From Ochromonas danica (taxonomy: Eukaryota; Sar; Chrysophyceae; Chromulinales; Chromulinaceae), in NCBI GenBank assembly GCA_015146655.1, contig VKHL01000005.1, forward strand, positions 1-64,000: 64,000 nt of DNA, in the 5' to 3' direction. Below, piece after piece: positions 46,922 through 58,600 of this stretch. The position numbers and the translations under genes are program-made. The number at the start of each line of letters is the position of its first letter. The stretch's first letter is position 1. The notes below the pieces were generated by a model. The model was not told the DNA's origin. It made no database searches and worked only from the letters and a program-made list of their open reading frames with translations.

Positions 46922-47420
46922 TCAATCAATCTCTCTGTTTTGACCAAGTCTCAACTCAATCAATCAACAAGCGGTCAAACAAGAGCTGGGAATCTGATCT
47001 AGGAATTTGGAAATTTAGTCCAAATAGTCAGAGTTTCAGAAGTTCAGGAGTTTAGAGTTTCAGAATTTTAGAAGGTTGGGATTTGGGAGTGCAAAGTGGT
47101 GCGGCTCTGCCTCGAAACTCCGCGGGACCTTGACTGGTTCAGGAAGGGAGAGAGAGATTTCCTTGAGATCCCGACATCGAAGTGGGTTCTCACCTCCGCT
47201 GGTGTGCTTACTGTGTGGACGATTCTAAGATCTCTGCCTTGTACTCTCCGGGACAAAGAATGGAGGAGAGGGGATTACCATCTTATTTTGGCCATGGTGG
47301 GAACAAAGAGAAATATCCGATGCAATGGAAGATGATCTCACAAACAAATTATCATTCTGAGACGACAACCAAAACAAGTCAACTAGGAAATTACGAAACA
47401 ATAGAAGCTAACCAGCCTAC
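46922..47420. other. Upstream of right ABC copy, partly GC-richer
   Basis: Starts with AATC tandem repeats and an AT-rich stretch. From about 47090 to 47330 the composition becomes noticeably GC-richer with no clear protein. It has no resemblance to the region upstream of the left ABC copy. It should hold the promoter of the right ABC gene and, on the other strand, that of the solenoid-like protein. Confidence 0.5.
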
Positions 47421-50400
47421 ATGACCAACGCAAACGAAAACACATCATATTCGATGTTGGCAGATAACAAGATCCGATCAGAACTCGCTCTGCAGGTTGT
47501 TGACCAGGAGCATCGCATCGAAGAGTTAGAAGAAGCCTTGCATGAGCATGGCATTGAGCTTCCTGAAGCCAAACTGAAGCCCCAACCTGCTTCTGTTGAT
47601 GCTGTTGGAGTGTCTATCTTGGAAGATGGGAGCATTGATGAGCTGCGCCGTCACCTGGAGCAACGCGTGCACTTATACAACCTCCCAGACACTGATATTG
47701 AGTTCCACAATCTGAACTTCTCCACTACAGTCGATGTCAATCGCTCCATCTACACAGCAGGTTCCTTCCTCTCTTCTTTGGTTTGCTGGTGGCAGTTGTT
47801 CCCACCCCAGCGCAAGATTGACATTCTCGCAGATGCTACGGGTCGAATCCCATCGAGGAGAATGACTCTTCTGATTGGTCCTCCAGGCTCCGGCAAGTCG
47901 GGTAAGTCATTAGAGTTCATCCCATCCCTTGCTGTGTTGTCATCCTCTGACCCTCTTTCTGCCTGTGCTATTGTCTCCATGTCTCCTGTAGTCTTGCTGA
48001 AGGCATTGGCAGGCAAGCTTCACTCCTCAGGCAAAGCGAAGTACTCTGGAGAGGTCTATTTCGAAGGAGACAGTGTCCATAGTGGAAAGTTTATTCCCAG
48101 CAAAGTGGCTGACTATATCGAGCAAGGAGATACTCATGAAGCCATCCTCTCTGTGGACGAGACATTCAAGTTCGCATGGGAATGCACAACAGGTGGTCAC
48201 CATGACTATGGTGTTGCTCGCGATGAGGCAGCAGCGGAGATCCTGAGAAAAGACGATGCCGCGTATGCGATGGTGCAGAACACGATCGCTGTGCTGGGTC
48301 TGAAGGGTTGCAAAGACACTTGCGTGGGAGATGCGATGATCCGAGGTATTTCAGGTGGGCAGAAGCGGAGAGTGACGATCGGAGAATTGATGGTGTGTCC
48401 TCGTCCCGTGAAGCTGATGGACTGCATCTCGAACGGTCTGGATTCGGCGACAGCTTTTGATATCATCAACTCTGTGCGCGCCTTCACGCACACTCTTGGT
48501 TTGACCACAGTGATCTCTCTGTTGCAGCCTCCTCCCGATGTGTACAATCTCTTTGACGACATCATTGTGTTGAGCGAAGGCCATATCATTTATCATGGGC
48601 CCCGAGATCAGGTGATGAGTTACTTCACTAACCTGGGCTATGAATGTCCCGAGTTGGTGGATGAAGCCGACTTCTTACAAGAGCTTCCCACTCCCGAAGG
48701 ACGCAAGTACCGCATGAAACCATCTGTTCCTCACACCACCTCAGCTCTTGCGGCAGCCTGGAAGTCATCTGAAATCTACAAGCAGATGTTGGCTGAGATG
48801 AGATATCCCAGTCTGGATGATGCTCGCGCGTTGTCGAAAGGCACCCCTAAGCAGTGGAGTAAGGAATCCAGAGAGAAGTTTGCAGGCAGCTTGTCTTTCT
48901 ACTTCCAACAATGTGTGAGAAGACAGTTCCAGATTATCTATCGCAATGCAGCATTTGTGAACTCCCGCATAGGACAGAGTGTTCTCATTGGTGCAGTTAC
49001 AGGGTCACTGTTCAACAATATCTCCACCAAAGATACAACAACTATGAATGGCTTTCTCTTCAACGCTGTACTCTTTAGTTGTCTTTCTAACATTTCCACT
49101 TTGCCAGTCCTCTATGACCAGAGAAATGTTTATTATAAGCAGAAGGACGCTCTCTTCTTCCCCACAACTGCTTTTACCTTTGCTCAGATGCTTGCCTTCC
49201 TTCCTCTGCAGATCATTGAGGCGATCCTGTACATCTCCATTGTGTATTGGTCAGCAGATCTCTCAGCTCAAGAGAATGGTTCTCGCTTTCTCACCAACGT
49301 AGTGATCTCGATCGCCTTTGGAGTCTGCTTCAGCCAGATCTTCCGTTTGATTGCAGCATTGATGCCCACGATGAATGCTGCTTTGCCACTTTGTGGTATT
49401 TCCATTGTTCTCTCGGTGCTGTTCAGCGGCTTTATCCAGCCGAAGCCTGTCATCTCAGATGGTTGGATTTGGTTCTATTGGATCAATCCCTTGGCGTGGG
49501 CCTTGAAAGCTGTCACAGTGAATGAATATGCTTCTTCGAAGTATGATTTCATGACCTGCGTGAATGCAGCCTGCACAGAGCATGAACGCTTCGGAGACTA
49601 TACCTTGAAGCAATATGGCAATCCTACCAATGAGCGCTACATCTGGTATTCCTTCGCCGTCTTGATCGCTGAGTTTATCTTCTTCTTCGTTCTCACCGAT
49701 ATGGCAATGAACTATGTGCGTTCCATTCCCACGCCTCCTCCACCTGTGCGCATCGATGCTGAGGATGAAGAGCGCTATGATGTGGAGAGCGCTGAGGCAT
49801 TGTCTACACCTGTGAAGGTGGAGCAGTTGCCCTTTGATCCTCTGGTGTTCTCTTTCAAGAACATTGGCTATCGGGTCACGTTGCCTAACAAGGAGGAGAT
49901 CGATCTGCTGCAAGATGTGAATGGGTTCTTCACTCCAGGGTCGGTAACAGCTCTGATGGGCTCATCGGGAGCAGGCAAGACGACGTTGTTGGATGTGTTG
50001 GCAGGACGCAAGAACACGGGTGTAGTGACGGGCGAGATGTTCATCAATGGTGTGCCAAAGGTGGATGCTTACTTTCGCAAGGTGACAGCTTATGTGGAGC
50101 AGTTCGACATGTTGTCGACGAAGAGCACAACGAAGGAGTCGATCGCCTTCTCTGCAGCCTTGAGACTTAGTGGAAATGTCACAAGGTGGGTTAGTTTACT
50201 TGGATGGATGCCATGTTCATATCGTGCGACTGACGGATTTGTTGTGCTTGGTGGCATGTTTGCTTGTAGTGAGGAGCGAGCAAAGTGGGTGAACTCCGTC
50301 ATCAAGATGATGGACCTTGATCCTTTGGCCGACGAAATGGTTGGTTCCCACTGTTTGCTTTCTTGTGTATGGGGAGTGATTGGGCTGTTGTTGCCGTTAG

Positions 50401-51987
50401 ATTGGAATATTGGGTCGTGGAGGCATGAGCTTCGAACAACGCAAGCGCGTGTCGATTGGTGTGGAGCTGGCGTCAAACCCTTCAATCATCTTCCTTGACG
50501 AGCCCACGACTGGTCTTGATTCGCGTGCAGCGCAGATCCTCGTCCATAACATCCGCACGATTGCAGCGACAGGTCGCAGTGTGGTCTGTACCATTCACCA
50601 GCCTTCCACTGTGATCTTCAACTCATTTGACTCTCTTCTACTATTGATGCGAGGAGGCAGGACTGTGTTCTTTGGAGAGTTGGGATCACAAGGCAAGAAC
50701 CTCATCGATCACTTCCAGAGGGCTCCTGGAGTTCAGCCAATCCCTCACCACATGAATCCAGCGACGTGGATGTTAGATGTGATTGGCGCGGGCACATCGG
50801 TGGCATCATCGAGCGGCAATCAGACAGACTTCGTGGCTCACTACAAGAACTCAGCATTGTGTGAGGTGAATACTGATCAGTTGGATACACTGAGTCGCCC
50901 CATTGCCGGTTCGAGGCGTTTGACGGCAGAGGACATGGAAGAACAGACAGGTTATAATGCCTCTTATATCAACCAGTTCATCAATATCATGTATCGCTTC
51001 ACATTGACCTATTGGCGCTCTCCCATGTACACGATCACGCGACCAGTAGTGAATGCTATTATTGCTCTGATCTTTGCGTCAGCTTATCCTCTCTATTCTT
51101 ATCACAACAATATTCAACTTATTGCTGGAGCGGCAGTTATTTACGTCACCACTCTGTTTTGTGGTATTCTTGCTATTGTCATGGTCATCCCTGTTGCCAT
51201 GTTGGACAGAGGAGTATATTATCGTGAGCAACAAAGCCGCATGTATCATCCTGCCATTTATACTTTCGCCATGTTCTTGGTGGACTTGCCCACACTGTTC
51301 TTGAGCTCAGTGACTTTCACTTTGCCTTTCTTCTACATTGTGGGGCTCAACAGTCCAGGTCATGCCACTCCGAAGTTTTTCTGGTTTCTCTTCTTCTCAT
51401 TCATGATGCAAGGAGTGTTTTTGTATTTGGGCCAGTTCTTTGGTGCTCTGACTCCCGATGAAGCCACATCTCAAGGTTAGTACTTTTGTTTACTGATTTG
51501 GTTTAGACTGGGCTGATCAATGAGATGCTGCTTCATGTTCTGCTTTGTTAGTGGCGGTGGGATTATGTAATACTGCCACATCTTTGTTCTGTGGCTTCCT
51601 CATTGTGGAAGACAAGTTCCCGGACTTCTGGATCTTCATGTATTGGCTGAATCCCCTGCATTACAGCCTGGAAGGATTGTACAGCTCTCAATTCAAGGAT
51701 GATCACACTTTGATCAAGACATCGAATGGGGCTGTGACCGACGCTTTGGACTACATCACGAAGGTCCAGTTTACGACTTGGAAGTACGAGCATATCGGAT
51801 ACGATGTATTGGGTCTGTGCTTGCTGGTTGTTGGAGCAGTGTAAGTATCTATTTATAGAACTTCCTACATTTTTTGCGATTATTCTGATTTTCTTCCTCT
51901 CTTCTCTACTGTCTTGCTTGTTTGTGTTGACTATTCAGAATCTGCAACTACTTGGCATTGACCTACTTGAGACATGATAAGCGCTAG
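47421..51987 (+). CDS. Full-size PDR-type (ABCG) ABC transporter, right copy
   Basis: Exons 47421-47901, 47992-50185, 50270-50339, 50401-51475, 51552-51840 and 51939-51987 give 1,385 residues. Domain order and motifs match the left copy: NBD1 with GPPGSGKS near residue 152 and the unusual DCISNGLDSAT, TMD1 at about 470-700, NBD2 with GSSGAGKTT near 817 and a canonical FLDEPTTGLDSR, TMD2, and a final exon of 16 codons ending LRHDKR. The N-terminal 27 residues (MTNANENTSYSMLADNK...) are present only here and are probably the ancestral start, because the breakpoint of the repeat lies just inside them. Codon choice is visibly richer in G and C at third positions than in the flanking genes. Likely plasma-membrane efflux of hydrophobic compounds. 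Confidence 0.95.
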
Positions 51988-53892
51988 CAAGTTCCCTGGG
52001 GACTTTTAACTGAATGAGATTTTTGAACATGTAATAATTTACAGAACACCGGTTTTCACCCACATCTTTGTATCTCATCAAGTTGAAAGGGGGTGATGAC
52101 GATCTTAGTTCGGCAATCCGTGGGAAGACCATTGTTGCAGTAACTAGCCGCCTTCTTAAAAGGTGAAAGTTTCATCCTTCTACCATCCCTTAAATGCCGA
52201 AACTTTGTACCATCCGATGGCATTTGGTTTGTATTCGAACGCAAACTCACCAAATGAACTGATGCAACCTTCTCTCAAACATGATGGCCATCTCACTTCT
52301 TCACTGTGCAGTAGAGAAACAATATCTGCTTCGCTTGCCCTCACATAATCAAACGTCACACTCCTCAGTCTTGAAAGATGCTGAGTTGTATATAATATTC
52401 CCTGACATCCAACACCAGGGACTTCCAACACCTCCAGCAATGAACACCTTCTAATCACCTCATATATCATCTCCTCACTGAATTCGAAAATATTTGCATC
52501 GTAATAGAAGGACAATTCAGTCAAGTTCTGTCCATATTCTGCTATCGATGATAGACTTTCATCACTGTAGTCGTATCGTTCGGCCAGCACATCCAATATC
52601 TTCAAGCGAGGAAGATCCTTTACAAAGTCTATTAAAATATCTTCAGGTATTTGGCCACCTAAAGAAGTCAGGACTGGCCCTAATTTGCTCTTTATTACAC
52701 TCCATTCACTATCCCCCAGCTCAATCTCCTCGTCTATTATGGATAGTCCCACATGAGTGCACGGCCTTCTTTGTAATGCAAGGAACAAACACTCGATACT
52801 ATCCTCCAAATCGACTGGTTGAGAAGGAATACGGAGATACATTCTGTTCTTATCTTCATCCACATCAATCATACATTCTTGAAGACTTAAGTACTTGAGG
52901 TTGGGACATAGATGATAGAATAAGGATGGCTTAACGATTTCATCTGATTCAACTCCCTCCACATTCCATGTCAACCTCTCCAACTTCGGACAAGATCTGC
53001 TTATAGACAGCAGCGAATCCTCGCTCAAAGAGATGTCTTCTTCCCCAGAAGAATCGACAATTAATGTTTCCAGAAACAATCCCGCTGAAGACAGATATTG
53101 TAACAAGGAAGGGAGAATGGTGCTGTTACCACTTTTGAACATCAAGTTAATATCTAATGCTCGCAAAGCATGCCTTGACTTGATAAGATTCTCTAACACA
53201 TGAATCAATCCAGGATTATCATCAGACCAGTCATGCACTTCAAGTTCTTTCAAGCTTTTGTCATGCTTGGACAACAAAGTACCCATTTTTTCAAGCAATA
53301 GGTTATCACGCTCATGAAAGTAGATTCCCATTTTCACTAATTGATTGTCTTGCAAATGCTTATTCAATGCTGTATACAGAATATTGTTTAGCCTAGCACG
53401 TTCTTTGTCATTTATGCCCAAATCTCTCGCACTTATTGCCTCTAAATGCTTACAATGACTCAAGAAACATGACAAAGAAGACTCTAATCTTGAATCATCA
53501 CACGAGTCTATTCTTTTACTCTCAAGGAGTATCACTATAGAGTGTAGAGCAGGACAGAAGGACACAGGGTCACAAAGGTGAAGAAGATCTTCCAATACAG
53601 ACAGCCGCATAGGAAATTTATCCCTCACTAACACTTTACGACTGCCTAACCATTTATAGTAGCTAACAAGTCTCTCATTGTGTATATAGTCATGTTTTAT
53701 TTTCATCAAGCTACATGCCTCTGTCTTCAACAAGGAAGATACAGAAGACAACCATTCTTCTTGATTACTCAGACAAGCAATATCCAAGGCGGAGAGATCT
53801 GACCAAGTCAGCCACTCAGAATAAACACAATGAAGAAGATCTCTAGGTAGATACTGCCAGATCATTTGTTTGAACGTCATCGTCATCATCAC
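47498..53892. repeat. Right arm of the giant inverted repeat
   Basis: Reverse complement of 24909-31294. The inner breakpoint is at about 47498-47503, within codons 27-28 of the ABC gene. The outer end coincides with the start codon region of the F-box/LRR-like gene, beyond which no similarity to the left flank is seen. Confidence 0.97.
52180..53892 (-). CDS. F-box/LRR-like protein, intact copy
   Basis: Single exon, 570 residues. The N-terminal FKQMIWQYLPRDLLHCVYSE, WLTWSDLSALDIAC segment looks like an F-box-type helical motif (LP-x-DLL start, then W-x-x-L-x-x-LD). The rest contains irregular leucine-rich units such as LRALDINLMF, LPSLLQYLSSAGLFLETL, CPNLKYLSLQEC, LPRLKILDVLAE, YGQNLTELSFYY and CSLLEVLEVPGV, spaced about 25-30 residues. 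A substrate-recruiting subunit of an SCF ubiquitin ligase is possible; many algae have large families of such LRR proteins of unknown role. It converges on the ABC gene with 192 bp between stop codons. The left copy is broken in its 5' half. Confidence 0.8.
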   Translation of the reverse strand: MMMTMTFKQMIWQYLPRDLLHCVYSEWLTWSDLSALDIACLSNQEEWLSSVSSLLKTEACSLMKIKHDYIHNERLVSYYKWLGSRKVLVRDKFPMRLSVLEDLLHLCDPVSFCPALHSIVILLESKRIDSCDDSRLESSLSCFLSHCKHLEAISARDLGINDKERARLNNILYTALNKHLQDNQLVKMGIYFHERDNLLLEKMGTLLSKHDKSLKELEVHDWSDDNPGLIHVLENLIKSRHALRALDINLMFKSGNSTILPSLLQYLSSAGLFLETLIVDSSGEEDISLSEDSLLSISRSCPKLERLTWNVEGVESDEIVKPSLFYHLCPNLKYLSLQECMIDVDEDKNRMYLRIPSQPVDLEDSIECLFLALQRRPCTHVGLSIIDEEIELGDSEWSVIKSKLGPVLTSLGGQIPEDILIDFVKDLPRLKILDVLAERYDYSDESLSSIAEYGQNLTELSFYYDANIFEFSEEMIYEVIRRCSLLEVLEVPGVGCQGILYTTQHLSRLRSVTFDYVRASEADIVSLLHSEEVRWPSCLREGCISSFGEFAFEYKPNAIGWYKVSAFKGW

Positions 53893-54037
53893 CCTAGATC
53901 GATCGTGATCGATTGAGTGATGATTCGGTGATGTGGTGTCAAATGTGAAGTTAACTCGGTGACAGGTTCCATGGAATGGCGAAAGGTCTCAACCTCTGTG
54001 CAACATATTGTAGACTTTCTCTCTTGTTTATTTATAC

Positions 54038-54180
54038 AAATGCAACTAGCGATGTGGATGTTGAATGTGATGGGAGGAGGCACATCAGTGGCAAGTATAG
54101 ACTTTAGAACTATCTTGTGATTGTTCTGATTCTATTTCTCTCTTCTCTAACTGCCTTGCTTGTGGTGGTTATTTGGTTTA
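54038..54180 (+). pseudogene. Relic of a third PDR transporter copy
   Basis: Positions 54038-54095 align with the ABC exon 4 segment at about 50753-50815 (PATWMLDVIGAGTSVAS): GATGTGGATGTTGAATGTGA against GACGTGGATGTTAGATGTGA, then GGCACATCAGTGGCA against GGCACATCGGTGGCA. Positions 54107-54180 align with the last ABC intron near 51870-51938 (shared TTCTCTCTTCTCTA-like and GCCTTGCTTGT blocks). About 1 kb that separates these parts in the intact gene is missing. The relic is on the plus strand, right outside the repeat arm, and has no counterpart beside the left arm. Confidence 0.75.
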
Positions 54181-54461
54181 GCTCAATCAATAAGTAAGTA
54201 TTGGACGAAATCGATGGCCTACGAGAATGCTGACGCTGTCTTTTATTATCTTAATATTACATTTGAACGTTCCAAGACTACATATGTATTGACATTGTCA
54301 GTCAATGCTTGTCAATAGTTCGGAGATCGACGATTCCCACTTTCAACATATGCATTCTCTCAATGTATGCATAGTATACTCTCAATCTATTGATATCAGT
54401 CTCTCGACCTGTCCGGGGAAATCTACCAAACAAGGAATTTGATGGTTAGGGATTAATACAT

Positions 54462-55364
54462 TTATAGATGATCAATTCGAGATGATCCTCTTACATTAGC
54501 CTTCTGTAAAGCTTCTTGAATTGTTTGCGGACCATTTCCAGGTGCTTTGGCCAGTAAGACTGTGGCTTTGTAGAGCTTCGCCTTCTCCCCCTGGACTACT
54601 TCTCGTGCTCCTTCTGCACAGAGTTCACCAACATCTTCTACAGAAATACGTAATCTAGACTTGATATTCTGCAGTGGAAGTTGATTTCTAGATACTAACA
54701 AGAGATATTCCTTTTCTTCTTCTTCTCCTTCTTTTCCTTTGGTTGGAGTTAATTTACTTAATGCAGGTTCATTCAAAATCTCTGGAACACGTACAATGGT
54801 ATAATCCAATCCTGATTGACGAATCACTTTTTCACTTGCCTTATGCCATATTACAGCACCAGATAAGAAGAGATTGAAAAACAAGACAAAAGGATGAAAG
54901 AAGCTACGATCTGTCATAGATCCTGTTAATCGAATATATTTGGAAATTCCTAATTCTTGCATAACTTGTACAATATGTTCAGATCCTTTATAATAGAGTT
55001 GATATGGATGACTTGGATCATAACTAGGATGTCTAAATAAATCCATGATTTTTGTAAATCGAATTGGTTTTGGACCATGTACCGCAACAACTGCTTGACA
55101 ATCTTGTGCTGCATAAAGAAGATCTTCTTTACTATTGACATCTCCTGTGAAAAAGGTTGCTCCTTGTAAAAGAGGATTCTCTTGAGCATGCTTGGGTTGA
55201 CGTACTAAAGCATTGACTTGAACACCTGTCTTTAATAAAGAAGATACTACACGACTACCTACACGACCTGTTGCACCAATTACGAGTACTTTCAATCCAC
55301 ATGTTGTTGGATTGAATAAGAGTAGCAAGCAGAGTTGATAAAGAAGGAACAAAATACCTCTCAT
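54462..55364 (-). CDS. NAD(P)-binding atypical SDR (NmrA/TIC62-like) with signal peptide
   Basis: Single exon, 300 residues. Residues 1-22 are a hydrophobic signal sequence ending TTCG. A Rossmann start follows at once: KVLVIGATGRVGSRVV (GxxGxxG), then VNALVRQPKH, FFTGDVNSKEDL and AVVAVHGPKP. The middle has YIRLTGSMTDRSF, a hydrophobic helix, the EKVIRQSGLDYTIVRVPEIL block typical of atypical SDRs of the NmrA, Ycf39 and TIC62 group, and ISVEDVGELCAEGA. Such proteins bind NAD(P) and act as reductases, epimerases or assembly factors. The signal peptide plus lack of a clear ER-retention signal allows a plastid or secretory location. The catalytic YxxxK motif of classical SDRs is not evident. Confidence 0.8.
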   Translation of the reverse strand: MRGILFLLYQLCLLLLFNPTTCGLKVLVIGATGRVGSRVVSSLLKTGVQVNALVRQPKHAQENPLLQGATFFTGDVNSKEDLLYAAQDCQAVVAVHGPKPIRFTKIMDLFRHPSYDPSHPYQLYYKGSEHIVQVMQELGISKYIRLTGSMTDRSFFHPFVLFFNLFLSGAVIWHKASEKVIRQSGLDYTIVRVPEILNEPALSKLTPTKGKEGEEEEKEYLLLVSRNQLPLQNIKSRLRISVEDVGELCAEGAREVVQGEKAKLYKATVLLAKAPGNGPQTIQEALQKANVRGSSRIDHL

Positions 55365-55679
55365 TCAAGCTGGAAGGAGGAAGGTAAGGTGGGGATGGAG
55401 AAGAAAGAAGATTGAGTTGAATATTCAGGATTTGATGGTTCGGTTGATTGCCTTTGCGCTCAGGCTAGATCCCCAGGATTCCAAATGCGCAGATCTCTTG
55501 ATTCTCAGATATCTGGGACACCACAGCAATTCAACGTAACATCGATAAGTCCATATTAACGTATCAAGTACTACCATAATATAGTTCAAGTTATCATAAG
55601 AAATCATTTTGTTTGAAGAATGATTTGGTTTTATTGTTTATTTACATTAGGTTATATAATGACGAAGGATAGAAATTTT
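55365..55679. other. Intergenic, no gene seen
   Basis: About 315 bp between the SDR start and the 3' end of the CBS-domain gene, AT-rich near 55600-55680. It must contain the SDR promoter. Confidence 0.5.
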
Positions 55680-58600
55680 TCATTTTGTTTCATTTTTTCT
55701 TTTGAGATTAAAGTAAGTTGGTGAAGTACTCTTAGTTCGATGAGTATGAAGACTTTGTTGTTGTCGAAACTTCGCCTTAGCCTCTTCAATAATAATATAC
55801 TTGCAAAGATCTTCCACAGTAACCGTACCTAAGGGAATTCCAGTCTCACTAACAACATGAACTGAAGATACTCTCCATTCTGCCATGAGTCTCAATGCTG
55901 TTGGTAAAGTATCGCGTGGCTAAGTGGCAACATATCAACATTAAGCTGGGTTTACATAGTAGAAGGAACACTGATAAATTTGTACTTACCGATAACACAC
56001 GATGCATAGCATACCATTGCTCAGTACGACGTTTCTTTCGAATTTGCGCCAGTTTCTGTCTTAAAGCAGCACGTTCAGCCATTTGCTGAGCTTGCAGTGC
56101 TGCTTGTTGCTCCTTCGTCAATTGTCGACGCTTACGAGGAGAAGATGGAGATCCTGCCCTCCGACCATCTGTGCTAGTGGCACGTGTGGGTGAATTCGAA
56201 CTGCCTGGGGGAACAAGAGAAGGTACCGCAGGCTGTGCTAGCTTGGTGGACATTGAAGGCGTCGCAGGAACATTGTCCCCTCCCCCTCCTCCAGCGAGTT
56301 TTCCAACGTCATCCTTTGGGGTTGGTCTTCGATTTTGTCCTTCATCTTCCATATCAAAGCTAAACCCATTCCAATTAACCATAGGACTTTTGAAGCTGAG
56401 CTGTTGAAGCTGAATAGTTGGAGGAAAGAAAGACGTGCTGGGTGTAGTGACTGAATTTGATCGAGGACTTGCTTCCATACTAATTAGACGCACAATTAAG
56501 CAATAATCGATCGTTAATAGAAAGGGAAGAAAACCACTTACATTGCAGGGGAGGCTAGTTCATTGAAACCTAATGTCTTATGTGCGCTTTTACCTGTCTT
56601 GGGTGTTGTCATGGAGGTTATTGCACTGTTGAACAAATTGCCCAAATCTGAAGAGAAGAATCCTTCTTGAACGGGAGTGGAAGTCGTAGCAGATGCTGGA
56701 TTTGTTGAACCAGCTGCCCTTCGAGTACTACGTGGTCCTGAATTCATTGTTTTACGCGGTTTAATCACTTCTTTGACATGTTCTTCCAATGGCAATAATT
56801 TCAATCCCAGGATATGTTCACAACGATCCAAAGGTGTTTGTAACTGACTAAATAATGTCAAGTCTTTTGCCATTTGTAGATTGAAATTTCGTTGCGACGC
56901 TGGGCGACCACCAACGCCACCAGCTGTGCTCTCTTCGGATATCAAGCTAGTGTTAATTGTTAAATTCAACCCACCCATTAAGCGAGCATTTGTTGCAGCA
57001 TTATTACCAAATGTCTGTAAGCCCGTGGAAAATGATGGAACCTCATTCCCAGTAGTCATACCACTTGCGAAAGTAGAAGAACTTGTCTTTACATCAGCTA
57101 AAGAAGGGTCATAAAATGGATAATTACCATCCAGATATTGTTGTTCTAAGTCTGCAAAAGAAACATTATCTTCCACTAAGAATCTCTTCCTCCATTTCCA
57201 CCATATTTCTTTCAATGAATCTTGTAATGTCAATACACCACATACTTTATTCTGTTCATCTACAATCATGGCACTGTCTGTTCGACTTTGAAGTAATTTC
57301 ATCCAACCTACTGCAAGAGTGTCTCGATAGTTAATCAGATTAGGTTTACGCATTAGTCCACTCCAATAGATAGATCTCTTGGCATCAATTTCAGGGAAGT
57401 AGGTAGAAAAATTATCATAGAGAAAGCTTGCCATCTCAAAGACATCTAGGGTATGATAAACATTGAAATAGTTACGTTGCAAGTCATTGGCTAAAGGAAT
57501 TTGTCTATGTCCTTGAGCAAATAATAAGAATGCATTATAGATAGGATAATCTCCACTGAAGACAAATCTCTTTTTTTGCTTATGATTATATAATAAAAAA
57601 ACATTATTACTGAAGACAGTTTTAGCAGATGTATGAAAGATCTTTTCACCAATTTTCTGCCAAGGAATAATGGTAGCATTATGGAATGAAGGTTTATCAG
57701 CAACTCTAGCTACAAATGGTTTATCACTTGTTAATGTATCTTCTAAAGGCATTCTTAATGTTGTTGGGCGACGGCTTGTAGACCCTGCTGGAGCTCGAGG
57801 ATTGACAAGTCTTCCATCCATAGAAAACATATCTTCTGCATCATATCCTTCTGTTGAAGAAACCTTCTCAGCTCTTTGTTTTTCATCAGATGCTTCTTTC
57901 ATAATACTATCTAACAATGAAGAAATCTTTTTCTCCTTGGATTCTGTTTTCTCTAATGCAAACTCAAGTGATAATCTTCGTGAACGAATGGATTCTTCAA
58001 TTTCAATCAAATCCGAGAAAACGGTAGCAGGTAGACATTGAAGGATCCATGTAACAATAGAAACATGATCAAGGATACCTAACATCTCAACCTTTTCTCC
58101 AAAGTTAGCTCTTGTATTCTGTTTCCCAGCACGTGGTGAACGTGGAATAGCGGAATGAAAATTGCTTGAGATTGGATCATTTTCTTCAATCTTCGTATTG
58201 ATCCCATTCCCAGCTTCACGTGTATTGCGAGAAGAGGCTAGGAAAGAAGCATTCGATGAAGCTGATACACCAGGTGGTCGAGGTTGCTGCGAAGATGAGG
58301 TCACCTGAGATTGGGAAAGTTCTCCTCCACCTACGCCAAACTTCACTAGTTGACGATCAATAATTACCACATTCTTTCTTGGAGATAAGAGAATATGTTC
58401 TAATAAGGTGAACATATACTGATCAGATTCAAGTAACAGAACATCTTCAAGCCAAGAAGTTTGAGCTAATGATCGAAAAGTATTTGTCCACGTAACATGT
58501 CGGTCCACAAATGAATATTGTGTCAAATTATTTCTTTGCCATTTATTTAATATACTACCCATATCAAATCGATTTGATGATCGACGGGTAATAGATGGTG

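Noticed and set aside
50410-50500. Splitting each ABC transporter into two half-size genes
   Set aside because: The apparent break is only intron 3 (50340-50400 right, 28456-28396 left); splicing joins DEM to IGILGRGGMSFEQ in frame and gives a normal full-size PDR protein.
24909-53892. Interpreting the inverted repeat as terminal inverted repeats of a giant DNA transposon
   Set aside because: The arms hold ordinary host-type genes, no transposase was found in the spacer, and no target-site duplication is visible at the outer ends.
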